DNA from: Candidatus Zipacnadia bacterium
Lineage (GTDB): Bacteria; Armatimonadota; Zipacnadia; Zipacnadales; UBA5352
DNA length: 35,077 bases
Direction: 5' to 3'
Assembly (NCBI GenBank): GCA_029821265.1
Contig: JALGTR010000010.1
Location: forward strand, 1 to 35,077
Of the stretch, positions 16,201 through 23,259 are shown piece by piece; the first letter of the stretch is position 1; each line of letters starts with the position of its first letter. The translations under genes were made by a program, and so were the position numbers. Under the pieces are notes generated by a model. The model saw only the letters and a list, made by a program, of their open reading frames with translations. It did no database searches and was not told where the DNA came from.

Positions 16201-16521
16201 CACGCCATCCTCCGGGCCGGCGCTGAAATCCCACGTCGCGACCACATGCCGCCATTGCACCGGGGTGCCGGTGAACAGTGCCTGCTTCACCACCCCACTC
16301 ACACGCGTCTCGAATACCCACCGCTCCTGGTCGATTCGAATCCGCATCTGATTGTCGTCATCCACGATCACCTTGACGATCTCGTTGCGCTGCCCCCAGA
16401 CGGCATGGTGAAACCACAGCGCAATGGTGCCCTTGTCGCCACTCCCGACCTCGACATTCCCGATCGCCTCGTAACTCACCGCGCCCTCCGGCCCGGTGTA
16501 GAGCATCTGCGGTCGAGCCAA
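13246..16521 (-). CDS. Large capsid-cluster protein with LamG, glycosidase-like and rhamnosidase-type Fn3-like regions
   Basis: A 1091-residue protein encoded between the major capsid and head-tail adaptor genes. I chose TTG 16521 because GGAGGT (16535-16530) lies 8 bases upstream; the frame stays open further upstream. Residues ~10-190 form a LamG/concanavalin-like domain (for example DKGTIALWFHHAVWG, then WRHVVATWDF). The middle contains a propeller-like region (about 580-860). Next is a ~120-residue module of the kind found at the C-terminus of secreted planctomycete-type glycosidases (NLRLNVDPKGGEVSVCVVDA ... IRLRFRL). The end resembles the N-terminal Fn3-like domain of alpha-L-rhamnosidases (LWDSGVVVSDAQ, FWKVRVRN). 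There is no signal peptide. It is likely a head fibre or decoration that binds or cuts host glycans, but activity is unproven. Confidence 0.65.
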   Translation of the reverse strand: MARPQMLYTGPEGAVSYEAIGNVEVGSGDKGTIALWFHHAVWGQRNEIVKVIVDDDNQMRIRIDQERWVFETRVSGVVKQALFTGTPVQWRHVVATWDFSAGPEDGVLKLYLDGIEVASVTGAWALVGPPAEIIVGPGTADLPASRGHVTDTLCVWNDAISAAAVEALYERGRHYVPREEDGAGTLTMRATWDGSFDADVAEGSGVATLIGAADQYCRLDVGSRRQGNRFSYLLGLPDHDDPYNERVPGDAVLVSEAAGTSITNMDDHAQIDVDASGVYVGVNYQLAPWLPEPMAPMTLRVTLYVPNAHTPGDLPVAIGAVNYYKGDEARLVCGEGCTTNTIVASGIDEADGFWAGAELHMLTGNARNQKLRVADSSQAGQSLTLDGQLSEAPAAGDVAIVTRPGRLEPPTYDGHLYRLECDLCEGNYRFQSVETAAMNSQGGYTCINYGRLQRYPVEMSANQVRFGKRGEGTFASWQCRILLERIEVDGPGVYAKTTAPDDTFLVTDPHTGESIKLWRTEGVEREVRIPEQYSDPQAIQDAIMEPGTWRHSLAYWPTWMEYEPEYERIRALAVGEDESGVQRAGYILGTWDETLGHVVWEDDPDPRNPFLEIEQLKRVLERFGAHYTELPALNAVFEVAEGDWVLFFTAGSSSDHIAGCALTGAPDRYSFDPEKHFDPQLNPLTPADEGIDKVVPEGGGATLYGNWDHEPRFVQNPWRCARGNRFLGYARAKTIVNNANNLNQELSRPLACLMSEDMRNLRRRPWRNAMIVPCYGWFHWPHPEWFGPNTPGLVVDDGGVTLSDVTLYASEDGAHVQNPLGQPLIPRYSPPFNAGYIMPRSNPVRLGRRRLYWYISGKTGLEGNMATIRLDGEALYRLSDGETTGELETSELVRERETWDNLRLNVDPKGGEVSVCVVDAETDEPLAGFDHGDFDGVGDEVDARATWNGAGLTEVGLDSIRLRFRLTRATAEDPSPELYAWRIARWRSENRPSVSGLRVEGAVNPTRVADPKPELSWEFQDREGRTQTAFQVLVSSSQEKLDAGEGDLWDSGVVVSDAQTVEYAGAQLGSEQTHFWKVRVRNDEGVWSEEW

Positions 16522-16600
16522 CTTCCCGCACCTCCGTTCTCGTCTCCATCGAACCGCCGGCCTGCCCGCTGCCGCCTGCCTCTCCCTAAAGACACGACGT

Positions 16601-16644
16601 GCGGGCGAGGGCGCCCCGCTCCATGGGTTGCCGCCCTCGCCCGC
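16601..16644 (-). terminator. Strong hairpin after the major capsid gene
   Basis: GCGGGCGAGGGCG (16601-16613) pairs perfectly with CGCCCTCGCCCGC (16632-16644) with an 18-base loop, 41 bases after the capsid stop. On the transcript strand it is followed some bases later by TGTCTTT. Such an element would favour high capsid expression over the downstream giant gene. Confidence 0.5.
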
Positions 16645-16685
16645 CATCGTCGCCAGCCGCTACTGCCGGCACGCCCGTCCCGCCG

Positions 16686-17627
16686 CTACGCGCTCAGGCC
16701 CAGGTTCACCGCCAGTACAACCGCGTCATTGTCCTCGAACGCTACCGCAACGCGTGTGGTGATCGTGTAGATGTTCACCCCGCGCAGGATGTCGCGGTCC
16801 TTGTCGATGCGGATCTCCCGGTGGATGCCGAAGACCAGGTTCTCGCGCGGCGTCAGGAAGCCGTAGCTCAGGTTCGAGCCCGAATAACCGTCCACGCCAT
16901 CCTGGTCGGTCGGAATGCTCGGCACCGCGGTCAGCGGCACACCCATGTACGGAGGCGCCGTCGCGCTGGTCATCGCCTCATCGCCGAGCGCGCTGGCGCG
17001 ATCGCTGAACGTGTCGTGCCAGTCCTGCACGGCGCCGGGCGCGAAGTAGTAGCGCAGGTCGCCGTGGTTGCGCTTGTAGCGATTCGGCAGCGCCTTGTAC
17101 ATCGCTGAGAGCGCGCTCTTGTCGAGCGTCGCGCCCTCAAGGTTAACCTTGTTCGCGCTCTCGGCGAGCTTCCGCCAGCCGTCGAGGCCCTGCAGGAAGC
17201 TGTCGCCGGAGGACGTGTCGCCCTGTATCGCGAGCTCCTCGAGGTCGGTCGCGGTCTGCCGCGCCATCACACGCACAACGGTGTTCTCGAGGTCCCCGCG
17301 CTCGATGCTGTCCTCGAGCGCCTGCATCGTCAGCTCGAAGGGTGTGATGATGTCCACCGCCGTGAGCGTCACCTTCGAGAAGCCGGGCTCAGACAGCGTT
17401 GCCGGCGCCACGCCCTCGGTGCGAAGCTGACTGACGCGCCCGCTGGTCGCAATCTTGTCGAGCTCCATGACCGCACTGTGCATCCGCACCACGCGCGCGT
17501 CCTTGAGCATCACCGACTGGTCCACAGACATCTCTACAAACCGGTCGTACTGCCCGGTGTTGAGCAGCCCACCACCGAGCAGATCCGTGGTATCGACGGC
17601 CTTCTGCAGCATCTCTTCCTGGCTCAA
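16686..17627 (-). CDS. Major capsid protein, HK97 fold
   Basis: A 313-residue protein. TTG 17627 is chosen because AGGGAG (17641-17636) lies 8 bases upstream; GTG 17636 overlaps that site. The order of elements fits HK97-fold capsid proteins of the family without a long N-terminal delta domain: an N-arm, a beta E-loop region (VSQLRTEGVAPATLSEPGF, then KVTLTAVD), a long spine helix (QALEDSIERGDLENTVVRVM), P-domain strands (RYYFAPGAVQDWHDTF), and C-terminal strands with PPYMGVPLTAVPSIP and LVFGIHREIRIDKDRDI. The scaffold and protease functions are supplied by the upstream gene. Capsid identity is supported by position between the protease and adaptor genes. Confidence 0.88.
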   Translation of the reverse strand: MSQEEMLQKAVDTTDLLGGGLLNTGQYDRFVEMSVDQSVMLKDARVVRMHSAVMELDKIATSGRVSQLRTEGVAPATLSEPGFSKVTLTAVDIITPFELTMQALEDSIERGDLENTVVRVMARQTATDLEELAIQGDTSSGDSFLQGLDGWRKLAESANKVNLEGATLDKSALSAMYKALPNRYKRNHGDLRYYFAPGAVQDWHDTFSDRASALGDEAMTSATAPPYMGVPLTAVPSIPTDQDGVDGYSGSNLSYGFLTPRENLVFGIHREIRIDKDRDILRGVNIYTITTRVAVAFEDNDAVVLAVNLGLSA

Positions 17628-17705
17628 AACGAACACTCCCTGTGGTACGCCATCTGCACTTCGCGCTCTCCTGCCTCAGTCTCCCTTGTCACCCGCAGCG
17701 CCCCC

Positions 17706-18575
17706 TCACACGACCCCGCTCCACATGTCGCCCCCCGCGCTTCGCTCCTGGCCGGCGATGGCGCGAGATACCCCCGGCGTCGGCTCCTCCGATTCATCGG
17801 CCTCCGCCTCCGCCAATTCGCCATCCTCTGCGCCCTCCGCCATCTTCTCCAGCGCATCATTCAGTCGCGCCAGCGCATCCTCCACGCTCTTGCGCAGCGC
17901 CCGCATCGCCGCCAGCTCCTCGGCCAACTCCTCACCGCCGTCGTCCATCTGCTTCACCTCGCTCTTCGCGAACGGCCACAGACTCCGCGCCGCCTGCACC
18001 GCCGCCCGTCCGACGCGCGCAAGCATCGCGGCCTCGTCCTCACCATCCGGGGCCGGCTCGGTCATGCCCTCCGCGGCCTTCGCCAGCGTCGAAAGATAGG
18101 TGTCCGGGTTCGCGGCCGCGGCGGGTCGGCACACCGCCACGTGATCCAGCTCCACGTCATCGATGAACCGAATCTGACGCCCGGCCTCATCGTCGTGGCG
18201 CCAGAACGCCTTCGTCACGCGCCCCCCAACGCTCAGACCGTATCTCCGCCCCTGTGACACCTTCTCGAACAGCCGCACCGCCTCGGGATTGCTCTCATCG
18301 AGCCGCCCCGCGATCCGAAACTGATCGTTGTCCACCCACGCCTCCTCCACTACGCCCAGCTCCTCCAGCGCTCCCGCGTCGTGCGAAGGCAGCAGGTCCA
18401 GGCCGGTCTGCGTGGCCATCTTCCGGATCGCGTTTGGGGTCATCCGCTCCTTCTGCCTGTCAAGCCGCGTCGATGACGCCACCCCCTCAAATCGCAGCGT
18501 GCCGTCCGCGCCGCGCCAGACCTTCGTCATCGGCAGCGACACGGCGAACTCGCCCATCTGTGCCTCTGCTCCCAT
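17706..18575 (-). CDS. Prohead protease with C-terminal scaffold-like coiled coil
   Basis: A 289-residue protein. Residues ~15-160 match the XkdF/HK97-type prohead protease pattern: GVASSTRLDRQKERMTP, the catalytic His in LLPSHD, the nucleophile Ser in YGLSVGG, and the C-terminal block FIDDVELDHVAVCRPAAA that often closes the domain. After a linker, residues ~205-265 form an Ala/Glu/Lys/Arg-rich helix with heptad character, a likely scaffold region that shapes the prohead and is then digested. Fusion of protease and scaffold in one chain is known in several phages. The gene begins at a TGATG overlap with the portal stop, with GGAGGTGAG ahead of ATG 18575. Confidence 0.85.
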   Translation of the reverse strand: MGAEAQMGEFAVSLPMTKVWRGADGTLRFEGVASSTRLDRQKERMTPNAIRKMATQTGLDLLPSHDAGALEELGVVEEAWVDNDQFRIAGRLDESNPEAVRLFEKVSQGRRYGLSVGGRVTKAFWRHDDEAGRQIRFIDDVELDHVAVCRPAAAANPDTYLSTLAKAAEGMTEPAPDGEDEAAMLARVGRAAVQAARSLWPFAKSEVKQMDDGGEELAEELAAMRALRKSVEDALARLNDALEKMAEGAEDGELAEAEADESEEPTPGVSRAIAGQERSAGGDMWSGVV

Positions 18576-19798
18576 CAGCTCACCTCCGTGCTCGTCGCCC
18601 GCTCGCCGAGCGGCTCGAGGCCCTGCTTCGCCCGAATCTCATCCGGCGTCCAGACGCCGATCTTCGAGTATATCTCGGCGATCTGGGCCTGCTGATGCTC
18701 CTCGCTCAGATCCATCTCCCGGAAGCGGAACTCCCAGCCGTCGATGCCCATCTGCTCCCGTATCATCCGGTTGATCTGATACTCCACGCGCCTCTGTTCA
18801 GGCCGCACCACCTGCTCGCGGAAGGTCTTGTCCTGGTCGCGGCTATTCGCAAGGTTCGCGTTCTCCACGATCGTGATCTTGCTCGGCGGCACCCGATGGA
18901 CCATCAGAATCTCGTCGCGATTGGCCTTCCGGTACTTCAGGAAGCTCGCGTCATCGCCGCCGGTCTCCCCCAGCGGCTCCAGTCGCACCGTTGAAGAGCC
19001 TGGCATCTCAAGCACCAGCGTCCGGTGCGCCTTCGCCTTGACCTCCGTCTCCATGAAACGCCGGATCTGATGCAGGACATCCTTCGGAGGCGGGCCGCCC
19101 TCGAAGATCACCGCCATCCGCGGCATCGCATGGTGTTCGAAGAAGCTCACGTTGTACTCAGCCGCCGCGCGATCGCCGCCCACCGCAGTGATCGCGGGCA
19201 TGATGTCGGGCATCCCGTAGTAGCTCGACTGAGGCGTGTACTTCCGAAAGTGCACGATCTCATTGAGCGTTTCACCATCATCCGCGGACACCCCACCGAG
19301 GTTCCGGAACTCCTGCCTTCTGCCGTCCCGCATCTGCACGAAGCCGCTGCGGTCGCTCTTGACCCTCATCGTCGTCGCGGGCACGTGGTAGAAGCCGTCG
19401 ATCTCCCCCGCGCTGCTGCGCGTGACCTCCAGGTATCCGTTCCCGACGGTCTCCACGTCGGTCCAGATCGCACGCATAATCTCCGTGAAGGTCATCTCCG
19501 GATTGCAGTGGTTGAACAGGTCCTCCAACCTCTGCCTCTCCTCCGGCTGCGCGTCGTCGCGTACGCGCACGAACCGGTATCCCAGCCCGCAGATGTTCAC
19601 GGTCTTCGCATCAACACACGCGCGGTGCGTCGAGTTGATTTCGTAAAGCTGCGCGAGCGCTTCGAGCGAATACGGGGGCTCCTTCACCTCCCCGGCGTCG
19701 TAGGCGTCCTGCCAGCGACTGTCGGGCAGCTGTCGCGTCTGCCCCTTTCCCTCCTCTCCGCCGATGATGTGCGCCTTCATCAGTCTGTCCTCGTCCAT
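18575..19798 (-). CDS. Phage portal protein, PBSX-like family
   Basis: A 407-residue protein starting at ATG 19798 behind GGAGGTGG. It follows the PBSX-type portal pattern: PYSLEALAQLYEINSTHRAC near the start, TDVETVGNGYLEVTRSSAG in the clip/wing region, NEIVHFRKYTPQSSYYGMPD, and the helical stem with ANRDEILMVHRVPPSKI. The dodecameric portal forms the DNA channel at one capsid vertex and binds the terminase, which is encoded immediately upstream. The stop overlaps the protease start. Length is normal for the family and no interruption is seen. Confidence 0.92.
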   Translation of the reverse strand: MDEDRLMKAHIIGGEEGKGQTRQLPDSRWQDAYDAGEVKEPPYSLEALAQLYEINSTHRACVDAKTVNICGLGYRFVRVRDDAQPEERQRLEDLFNHCNPEMTFTEIMRAIWTDVETVGNGYLEVTRSSAGEIDGFYHVPATTMRVKSDRSGFVQMRDGRRQEFRNLGGVSADDGETLNEIVHFRKYTPQSSYYGMPDIMPAITAVGGDRAAAEYNVSFFEHHAMPRMAVIFEGGPPPKDVLHQIRRFMETEVKAKAHRTLVLEMPGSSTVRLEPLGETGGDDASFLKYRKANRDEILMVHRVPPSKITIVENANLANSRDQDKTFREQVVRPEQRRVEYQINRMIREQMGIDGWEFRFREMDLSEEHQQAQIAEIYSKIGVWTPDEIRAKQGLEPLGERATSTEVS

Positions 19799-19821
19799 GG
19801 TGCCACCTCCGGTACACCAAC

Positions 19822-19848
19822 CCGGGACGCCGTCTGCTGGCGCCCCGG
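19822..19848 (-). terminator. Intercistronic hairpin between terminase and portal
   Basis: A 10-bp inverted repeat (19822-19831 with 19839-19848, 7-base loop) has one mismatch at 19827 that becomes a G-U pair in the minus-strand RNA. It stands about 62 bases after the terminase stop and has no U-run. It is similar in style to the other gap hairpins in this module. Confidence 0.4.
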
Positions 19849-19910
19849 ATGATCGCTCTTCCCGTCACCGCCCCCACCTGCGGCCGTCTCGCCGTTCGCC
19901 GCTGCCGCCG

Positions 19911-21398
19911 TCACACCACGTGCGCCCTCATCACACCCCCGCGCCAGCGCTCCACCGCCGAGTTGACTGCCCCCGCTACCGCGTCGGCGACATCCTTCGA
20001 GCCGCCGTGGCGGTGATCCACCTTGTCTCCGCGAATCATCTCCAGCCCCTTACACTCGCGTAGCAGCGGTTCGTACCGATACCACCGCAGGCGGCCGTCG
20101 TAGAGCAGCTCCTTCATCGTCTCGTAGGCCGAGGCCGTTCGATCCACCGACGCGATCTCCACATTCAGGCCCTTACGCCGCAGAATCTGCCTGCTGTCGG
20201 CGCTCTGGAAGCCGTCGAAGGTCACCAGACCGATCGCGAAGCCGCGCGCGGAGATCTGCTCGATCAGCCCGCGGATCTGCGCCAGCTCCAGCTCGCCGTC
20301 GCTCGGGGGCACGATACGCAGCATCAGGTCCACGATCACGGTCGGCCGATCGCCCCCATCCTCGGCCTCGCAGTGCGCCATGGCGATCCCGCAGGCGTCG
20401 CGCTTCAGGCCGAGATCGACATGCACGTAGTACTCTCTCCCCGGCTGCGGCCGGATCTCGTCCGTCAGGTGCCCATGCGCGTCAAAGGCGATCGGCAGCT
20501 CAGCATCGACCGCCCGCTCGAGCACGTCGGTGTCGCGGAAGAATGGCTCGAATGCCTCGGCCGGTCGCGCTGCGAGGTCGCGCAGGGCGCGCGTTGCATT
20601 ACGCTCGAACTCGTCACGATACTCGACCGGCACCTCCAGGCCCTCACACTCGAAGGTCTCCCCGCAGTACGTACCGGCGGGCTTCACCTCCCACGTCGCC
20701 CGCCGTGAGGCGTAGATCTTCGGGTTACTCTCAGCCTCCTGCAGCTTGCGCTCGAGGAAGTCGCCCCGGTGCCGCGGCGATGAGATCATGATCAGCAGGC
20801 CCTGATCGAGGAACCGGCTGCGGATCCGTCGCTGCAGCGCGTTATAGATCTCCTCCGCCGAGTCCCGCCTGCCCCCATCGCTTTCGAGCAGCCAGCTCGC
20901 CTCATCGATCACCGCCCCGAGCACGTTGTAGCCCAGCGGGTAGGTCTCCGCGGAGTTGCCGCAGATCACCGCGATGTCCTTGGGAAAGCGCAGCTCACGG
21001 CTCATCGTCTTCGGCTTGTGCCGCGCGAACCAGGGAGATCGCTCAATCCGCTGCAGGATCTCGCCAAAAACCACCCGGCGCGCCTGCTCGCCATTGGTGG
21101 ACATGTTCATGAAGCAGATCGTGCTGCCTTCGGCGATCCCCAGCGTCCTCTGTGGTGACCTCAGGCACAGCGTCCGGTGAATCTGGTATGTGATCGCGAG
21201 ACTCGCGGTGTATGACTTGCCTGCGCCGATACCCCAGCACAGGGCGGCCTCGTTATAGTCTCCCTCGAAGATCTCTTCGAGCACGTCAATGATCTTCGGA
21301 TATACGTCTCCTCTGAGCCCCAGATACTCCTCGTCCAGCACGAAATCACGCAATCGCGCCGGATCTTCCTCCCATGTTTCGGCGTCCTCGCTCGGCAT
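19911..21398 (-). CDS. Phage terminase large subunit
   Basis: A 495-residue packaging motor. The ATPase part has Walker A WGIGAGKSYT (about residues 55-64) and Walker B LGAVIDEASW (around 165), with a coupling SSPRHRGDF segment. The C-terminal RNase-H-like nuclease has acidic residues in YVHVDLGLKRDACG, VTFDGFQSADS and GGSKDVADAVAGA that fit the metal-binding triad. ATG 21398 is chosen with AAGGTG six bases upstream; GTG 21407 is an alternative. No small terminase gene is recognisable upstream, unlike in most phages. It is the first gene of the module, so the module promoter should lie in the 360-base gap to its right. Confidence 0.93.
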   Translation of the reverse strand: MPSEDAETWEEDPARLRDFVLDEEYLGLRGDVYPKIIDVLEEIFEGDYNEAALCWGIGAGKSYTASLAITYQIHRTLCLRSPQRTLGIAEGSTICFMNMSTNGEQARRVVFGEILQRIERSPWFARHKPKTMSRELRFPKDIAVICGNSAETYPLGYNVLGAVIDEASWLLESDGGRRDSAEEIYNALQRRIRSRFLDQGLLIMISSPRHRGDFLERKLQEAESNPKIYASRRATWEVKPAGTYCGETFECEGLEVPVEYRDEFERNATRALRDLAARPAEAFEPFFRDTDVLERAVDAELPIAFDAHGHLTDEIRPQPGREYYVHVDLGLKRDACGIAMAHCEAEDGGDRPTVIVDLMLRIVPPSDGELELAQIRGLIEQISARGFAIGLVTFDGFQSADSRQILRRKGLNVEIASVDRTASAYETMKELLYDGRLRWYRYEPLLRECKGLEMIRGDKVDHRHGGSKDVADAVAGAVNSAVERWRGGVMRAHVV

Positions 21399-21530
21399 CG
21401 ACCGCACCTTCTCTCTCGGCGTTCACGTCTCGACGTTCCTCGCGGTCGATCTGCTTTCGCTCGATGGCATCTGCCCTCAGTTCATCGGCCCCCGTCGTCG
21501 CTCTCGTTGCCGCCGTCGCTGCCCTTCCCC

Positions 21531-21565
21531 ATTAACATAGGTACCGGAGCCCCCGAATCTGACAA
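21531..21565 (-). promoter_or_regulatory. Weak candidate promoter of the phage-like module
   Basis: On the minus strand TTGTCA (21565-21560, five of six consensus -35 bases) is followed by the AT-rich TATGTTAAT (21539-21531). The spacing of 20 bases is too long for a standard sigma-70 promoter, so an activator or a different sigma factor would be needed. This is the only promoter-like sequence I see ahead of the terminase. Confidence 0.25.
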
Positions 21566-21689
21566 CGATTCTGCTCGCAGGCCGGGGTTTTCTCGTCCTC
21601 AACACTCTCGGAGTGGCATCCGCCGCTGCGTGGAGTGGAATGTGAGCAACTCATGAGGAAGATACGAGGCATCGTTCGCATTCCCTTAG

Positions 21690-21695
21690 TATACT
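21690..21695 (+). promoter_or_regulatory. Possible -10 element for the GT-C-like gene
   Basis: TATACT at 21690-21695 matches the -10 consensus at five positions and lies 65 bases ahead of the start codon. No good -35 exists at 17 bases upstream (AGGCAT), so support is weak. The core AGTATACT is palindromic and could also serve the other strand. Confidence 0.3.
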
Positions 21696-21759
21696 TCTTT
21701 CAGGTTCCAGGGACCCGCCGTCGGGCTTATGTCCTGTCCTCAGTTCGCGGGGAAGTGGG

Positions 21760-23172
21760 ATGACCAGGAGCGATCGCCGCGCCGAACCTGCCGTTCTAAT
21801 CCTTATCGTGGCACTGCTGGTCGCCACGGCCTTGCGGCTTCCCGCCCTCCTCAGCCCACTTCCCGTGGAGGATCCCGCCAGTCTCGAGACCATCGCCGCC
21901 GCCATCGGCCTGAGCAATTCGCTCCCCGAGGGCGGTGCGCTCGCCACATGGATCTTCGCGCTGGCCTACACCGCCAGCCTTCACGTCCAGGCCGCACTCT
22001 CCCCCGATCTCACCGTCATCGAGTTCTGTGCGGGCTTCCTGAACGATCCCGCGGGCTTTGCGCTCATTGCCCGCGTCGCCGTGGCCCTTGCTGGCGTGGC
22101 AACGGTGTTCGCCGCATGGCTTCTCGGGGCGCAGCTTGTTGACCGACACTTTGCGCTCATCGCCGCACTCGTGACGGCCTGTCACCCCGTGATCGTCGAT
22201 CTGTCGGACAACCTCGATTCATCAGCCTTCGCGCTGCTGTTTCTGCTTGTCGGGCTGCTCTGCGCACTCACACCCGACCAAGGTCCCCGCGGGGCCTTGT
22301 TGTCGGCCATCGTAGGCGGGGCGCTGATCGGCCTGTCCGCGGAGGCGATGCCCGAGCTGGCGCTGTCTGCGCTCATTGTAGTCGCCGCGACCTCCGCCGC
22401 TCGGTCGGCCAGCGCCGCCTCCGGATGGTATCTGCCGGTCGCCGCAATCGGTGGCTTCGTGATCACCGTCGCCACCGCCGGCCTCAGCCCATCGCTTCTG
22501 GCCGCCGCGGTCCAGCCGTTGGAGTTCGCGAGCGCGCTTGTCGCGGCGCTTCTGGTCGCGAGCATGATGTCGCCAGCCGGGCGGATCGAGCTTCAGCCGC
22601 GACGTCGCGCGCTCTCAGAGGCCACTCTCGCCGTCGCGCTCATCCCGGCAGTGACGTGGGTCGCCGTCGATGCCCGGCACGCGCCGGCATGCGCCACGCG
22701 ACCGGCTGATGCCGCCTCTGCCTGGATCCGAAGCTCTTTGCCCGCTGGCAGTGTCATCGTGGTGCATCCTGACCTGCATGCCGCAGTCAATCTCCCTCGC
22801 TCGGCGCGCAGTTGGAAGCGGGAGGCGTCGACCCCCGCGCATCTGCGGCATCACCCCACCGTCTGGAGCCACGTCGCCGCCCACGCTGCCGCGACCTCGG
22901 ATGGCGACGCATACGATGTCATCTTCGCGGAGGGCGATCCGTGGGACGCTATTGACGCCCTGACGAGCCCTGCCGATGAGCGCCCCGTCTATGTGGTGAC
23001 TCCCGAGGGGCTCCGACCACACGCTGGCGGTGGGCCCTGGCTGCTCGCCCGCTTTCACGGGGTTGGCGGCCGGGGACTGGAGGTTTGGGCAACGAGCGCC
23101 CACGAGAGGATTGAGCAGGACCCCGTATTCTGGATCCGCTGGGGCGGCGACATCGAAACCAGACTTGCATAG
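21760..23172 (+). CDS. Polytopic membrane protein, GT-C (PMT/ArnT-like, GT39-like) glycosyltransferase candidate
   Basis: A 470-residue protein. About nine or ten hydrophobic helices cover residues 10-305, then ~165 soluble residues. The first helix (LILIVALLVATALRLPALL) is followed by an acidic motif LPVEDP in the first outer loop, the place where GT-C enzymes hold a catalytic Asp/Glu. The next part (ARVAVALAGVATVFAAWLL, then a helix leading to ACHPVIVDLSDN) matches the PMT/ArnT pattern. Such enzymes transfer sugars from a polyprenyl-phosphate carrier to lipids or proteins at the outer face of the inner membrane. The C-terminal domain has no clear family. It stands alone and is convergent with the isomerase gene. 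Class is fairly likely, substrate unknown. Confidence 0.65.
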   Translation: MTRSDRRAEPAVLILIVALLVATALRLPALLSPLPVEDPASLETIAAAIGLSNSLPEGGALATWIFALAYTASLHVQAALSPDLTVIEFCAGFLNDPAGFALIARVAVALAGVATVFAAWLLGAQLVDRHFALIAALVTACHPVIVDLSDNLDSSAFALLFLLVGLLCALTPDQGPRGALLSAIVGGALIGLSAEAMPELALSALIVVAATSAARSASAASGWYLPVAAIGGFVITVATAGLSPSLLAAAVQPLEFASALVAALLVASMMSPAGRIELQPRRRALSEATLAVALIPAVTWVAVDARHAPACATRPADAASAWIRSSLPAGSVIVVHPDLHAAVNLPRSARSWKREASTPAHLRHHPTVWSHVAAHAAATSDGDAYDVIFAEGDPWDAIDALTSPADERPVYVVTPEGLRPHAGGGPWLLARFHGVGGRGLEVWATSAHERIEQDPVFWIRWGGDIETRLA

Positions 23173-23204
23173 CGCGCAGGGACCATTCGCACCTGTACGT
23201 GAAG

Positions 23205-23230
23205 ACGGCCGCGCAGATACGCGCGGCCGT
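23205..23230. terminator. Bidirectional hairpin between convergent genes
   Basis: ACGGCCGCGC (23205-23214) and GCGCGGCCGT (23221-23230) form a perfect 10-bp stem with a 6-base loop, placed 33 bases after the stop of the left gene and 30 bases from the stop of the right one. No long T-run follows in either direction, so termination efficiency is uncertain. Confidence 0.55.
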
Positions 23231-23259
23231 GATCAGTTCCGCCTCCGACGGTCGGGCCT

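Larger units (their letters stand above)
253..21398 (-). mobile_element. Phage-like structural and lysis module (prophage remnant or domesticated particle)
   Basis: Nineteen co-directional genes in canonical late-gene order cover DNA packaging (terminase, portal), head (protease, capsid), head-tail joining, tail tube, tail tip and adhesins, then holin and endolysin. Frames are intact and tightly spaced. TGATG junctions occur at 5687-5691 and 18573-18577, and several other genes overlap by a few bases. I find no integrase, excisionase, repressor, replication, small terminase or recognisable tape-measure gene, and no convincing flanking direct repeat. Base composition resembles the flanking chromosomal genes. 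The content fits a gene-transfer-agent-like or tailocin-like domesticated phage, but a prophage that has lost its early region, or whose early region lies elsewhere, fits as well. Confidence 0.75.
21399..21759. other. Divergent intergenic region between phage module and GT-C-like gene
   Basis: This 361-base stretch holds no convincing gene. Toward the terminase, a long frame exists around 21400-21540 but lacks a good start and has no recognisable family, so I do not call a small terminase. Candidate promoter elements are a TTGTCA (minus, 21565-21560) and a TATGTT about 20 bases further, and a TATACT on the plus strand at 21690-21695. GC content drops locally around 21531-21540 and 21685-21700, as expected for promoters. 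Confidence 0.5.

Noticed and set aside
21401-21540. Possible small terminase gene upstream of the large subunit
   Set aside because: A charged frame (with ERKQIDREERRD) exists but has no credible start codon or ribosome site, is too short, and overlaps the terminase start.
170-21694. Short matches CGAGGCA and TAGTATA present in both flanks of the phage-like module as possible attachment repeats
   Set aside because: Each is only 7 bases, they are not adjacent in the same arrangement, and TAGTATA is simply part of promoter -10 sequences.
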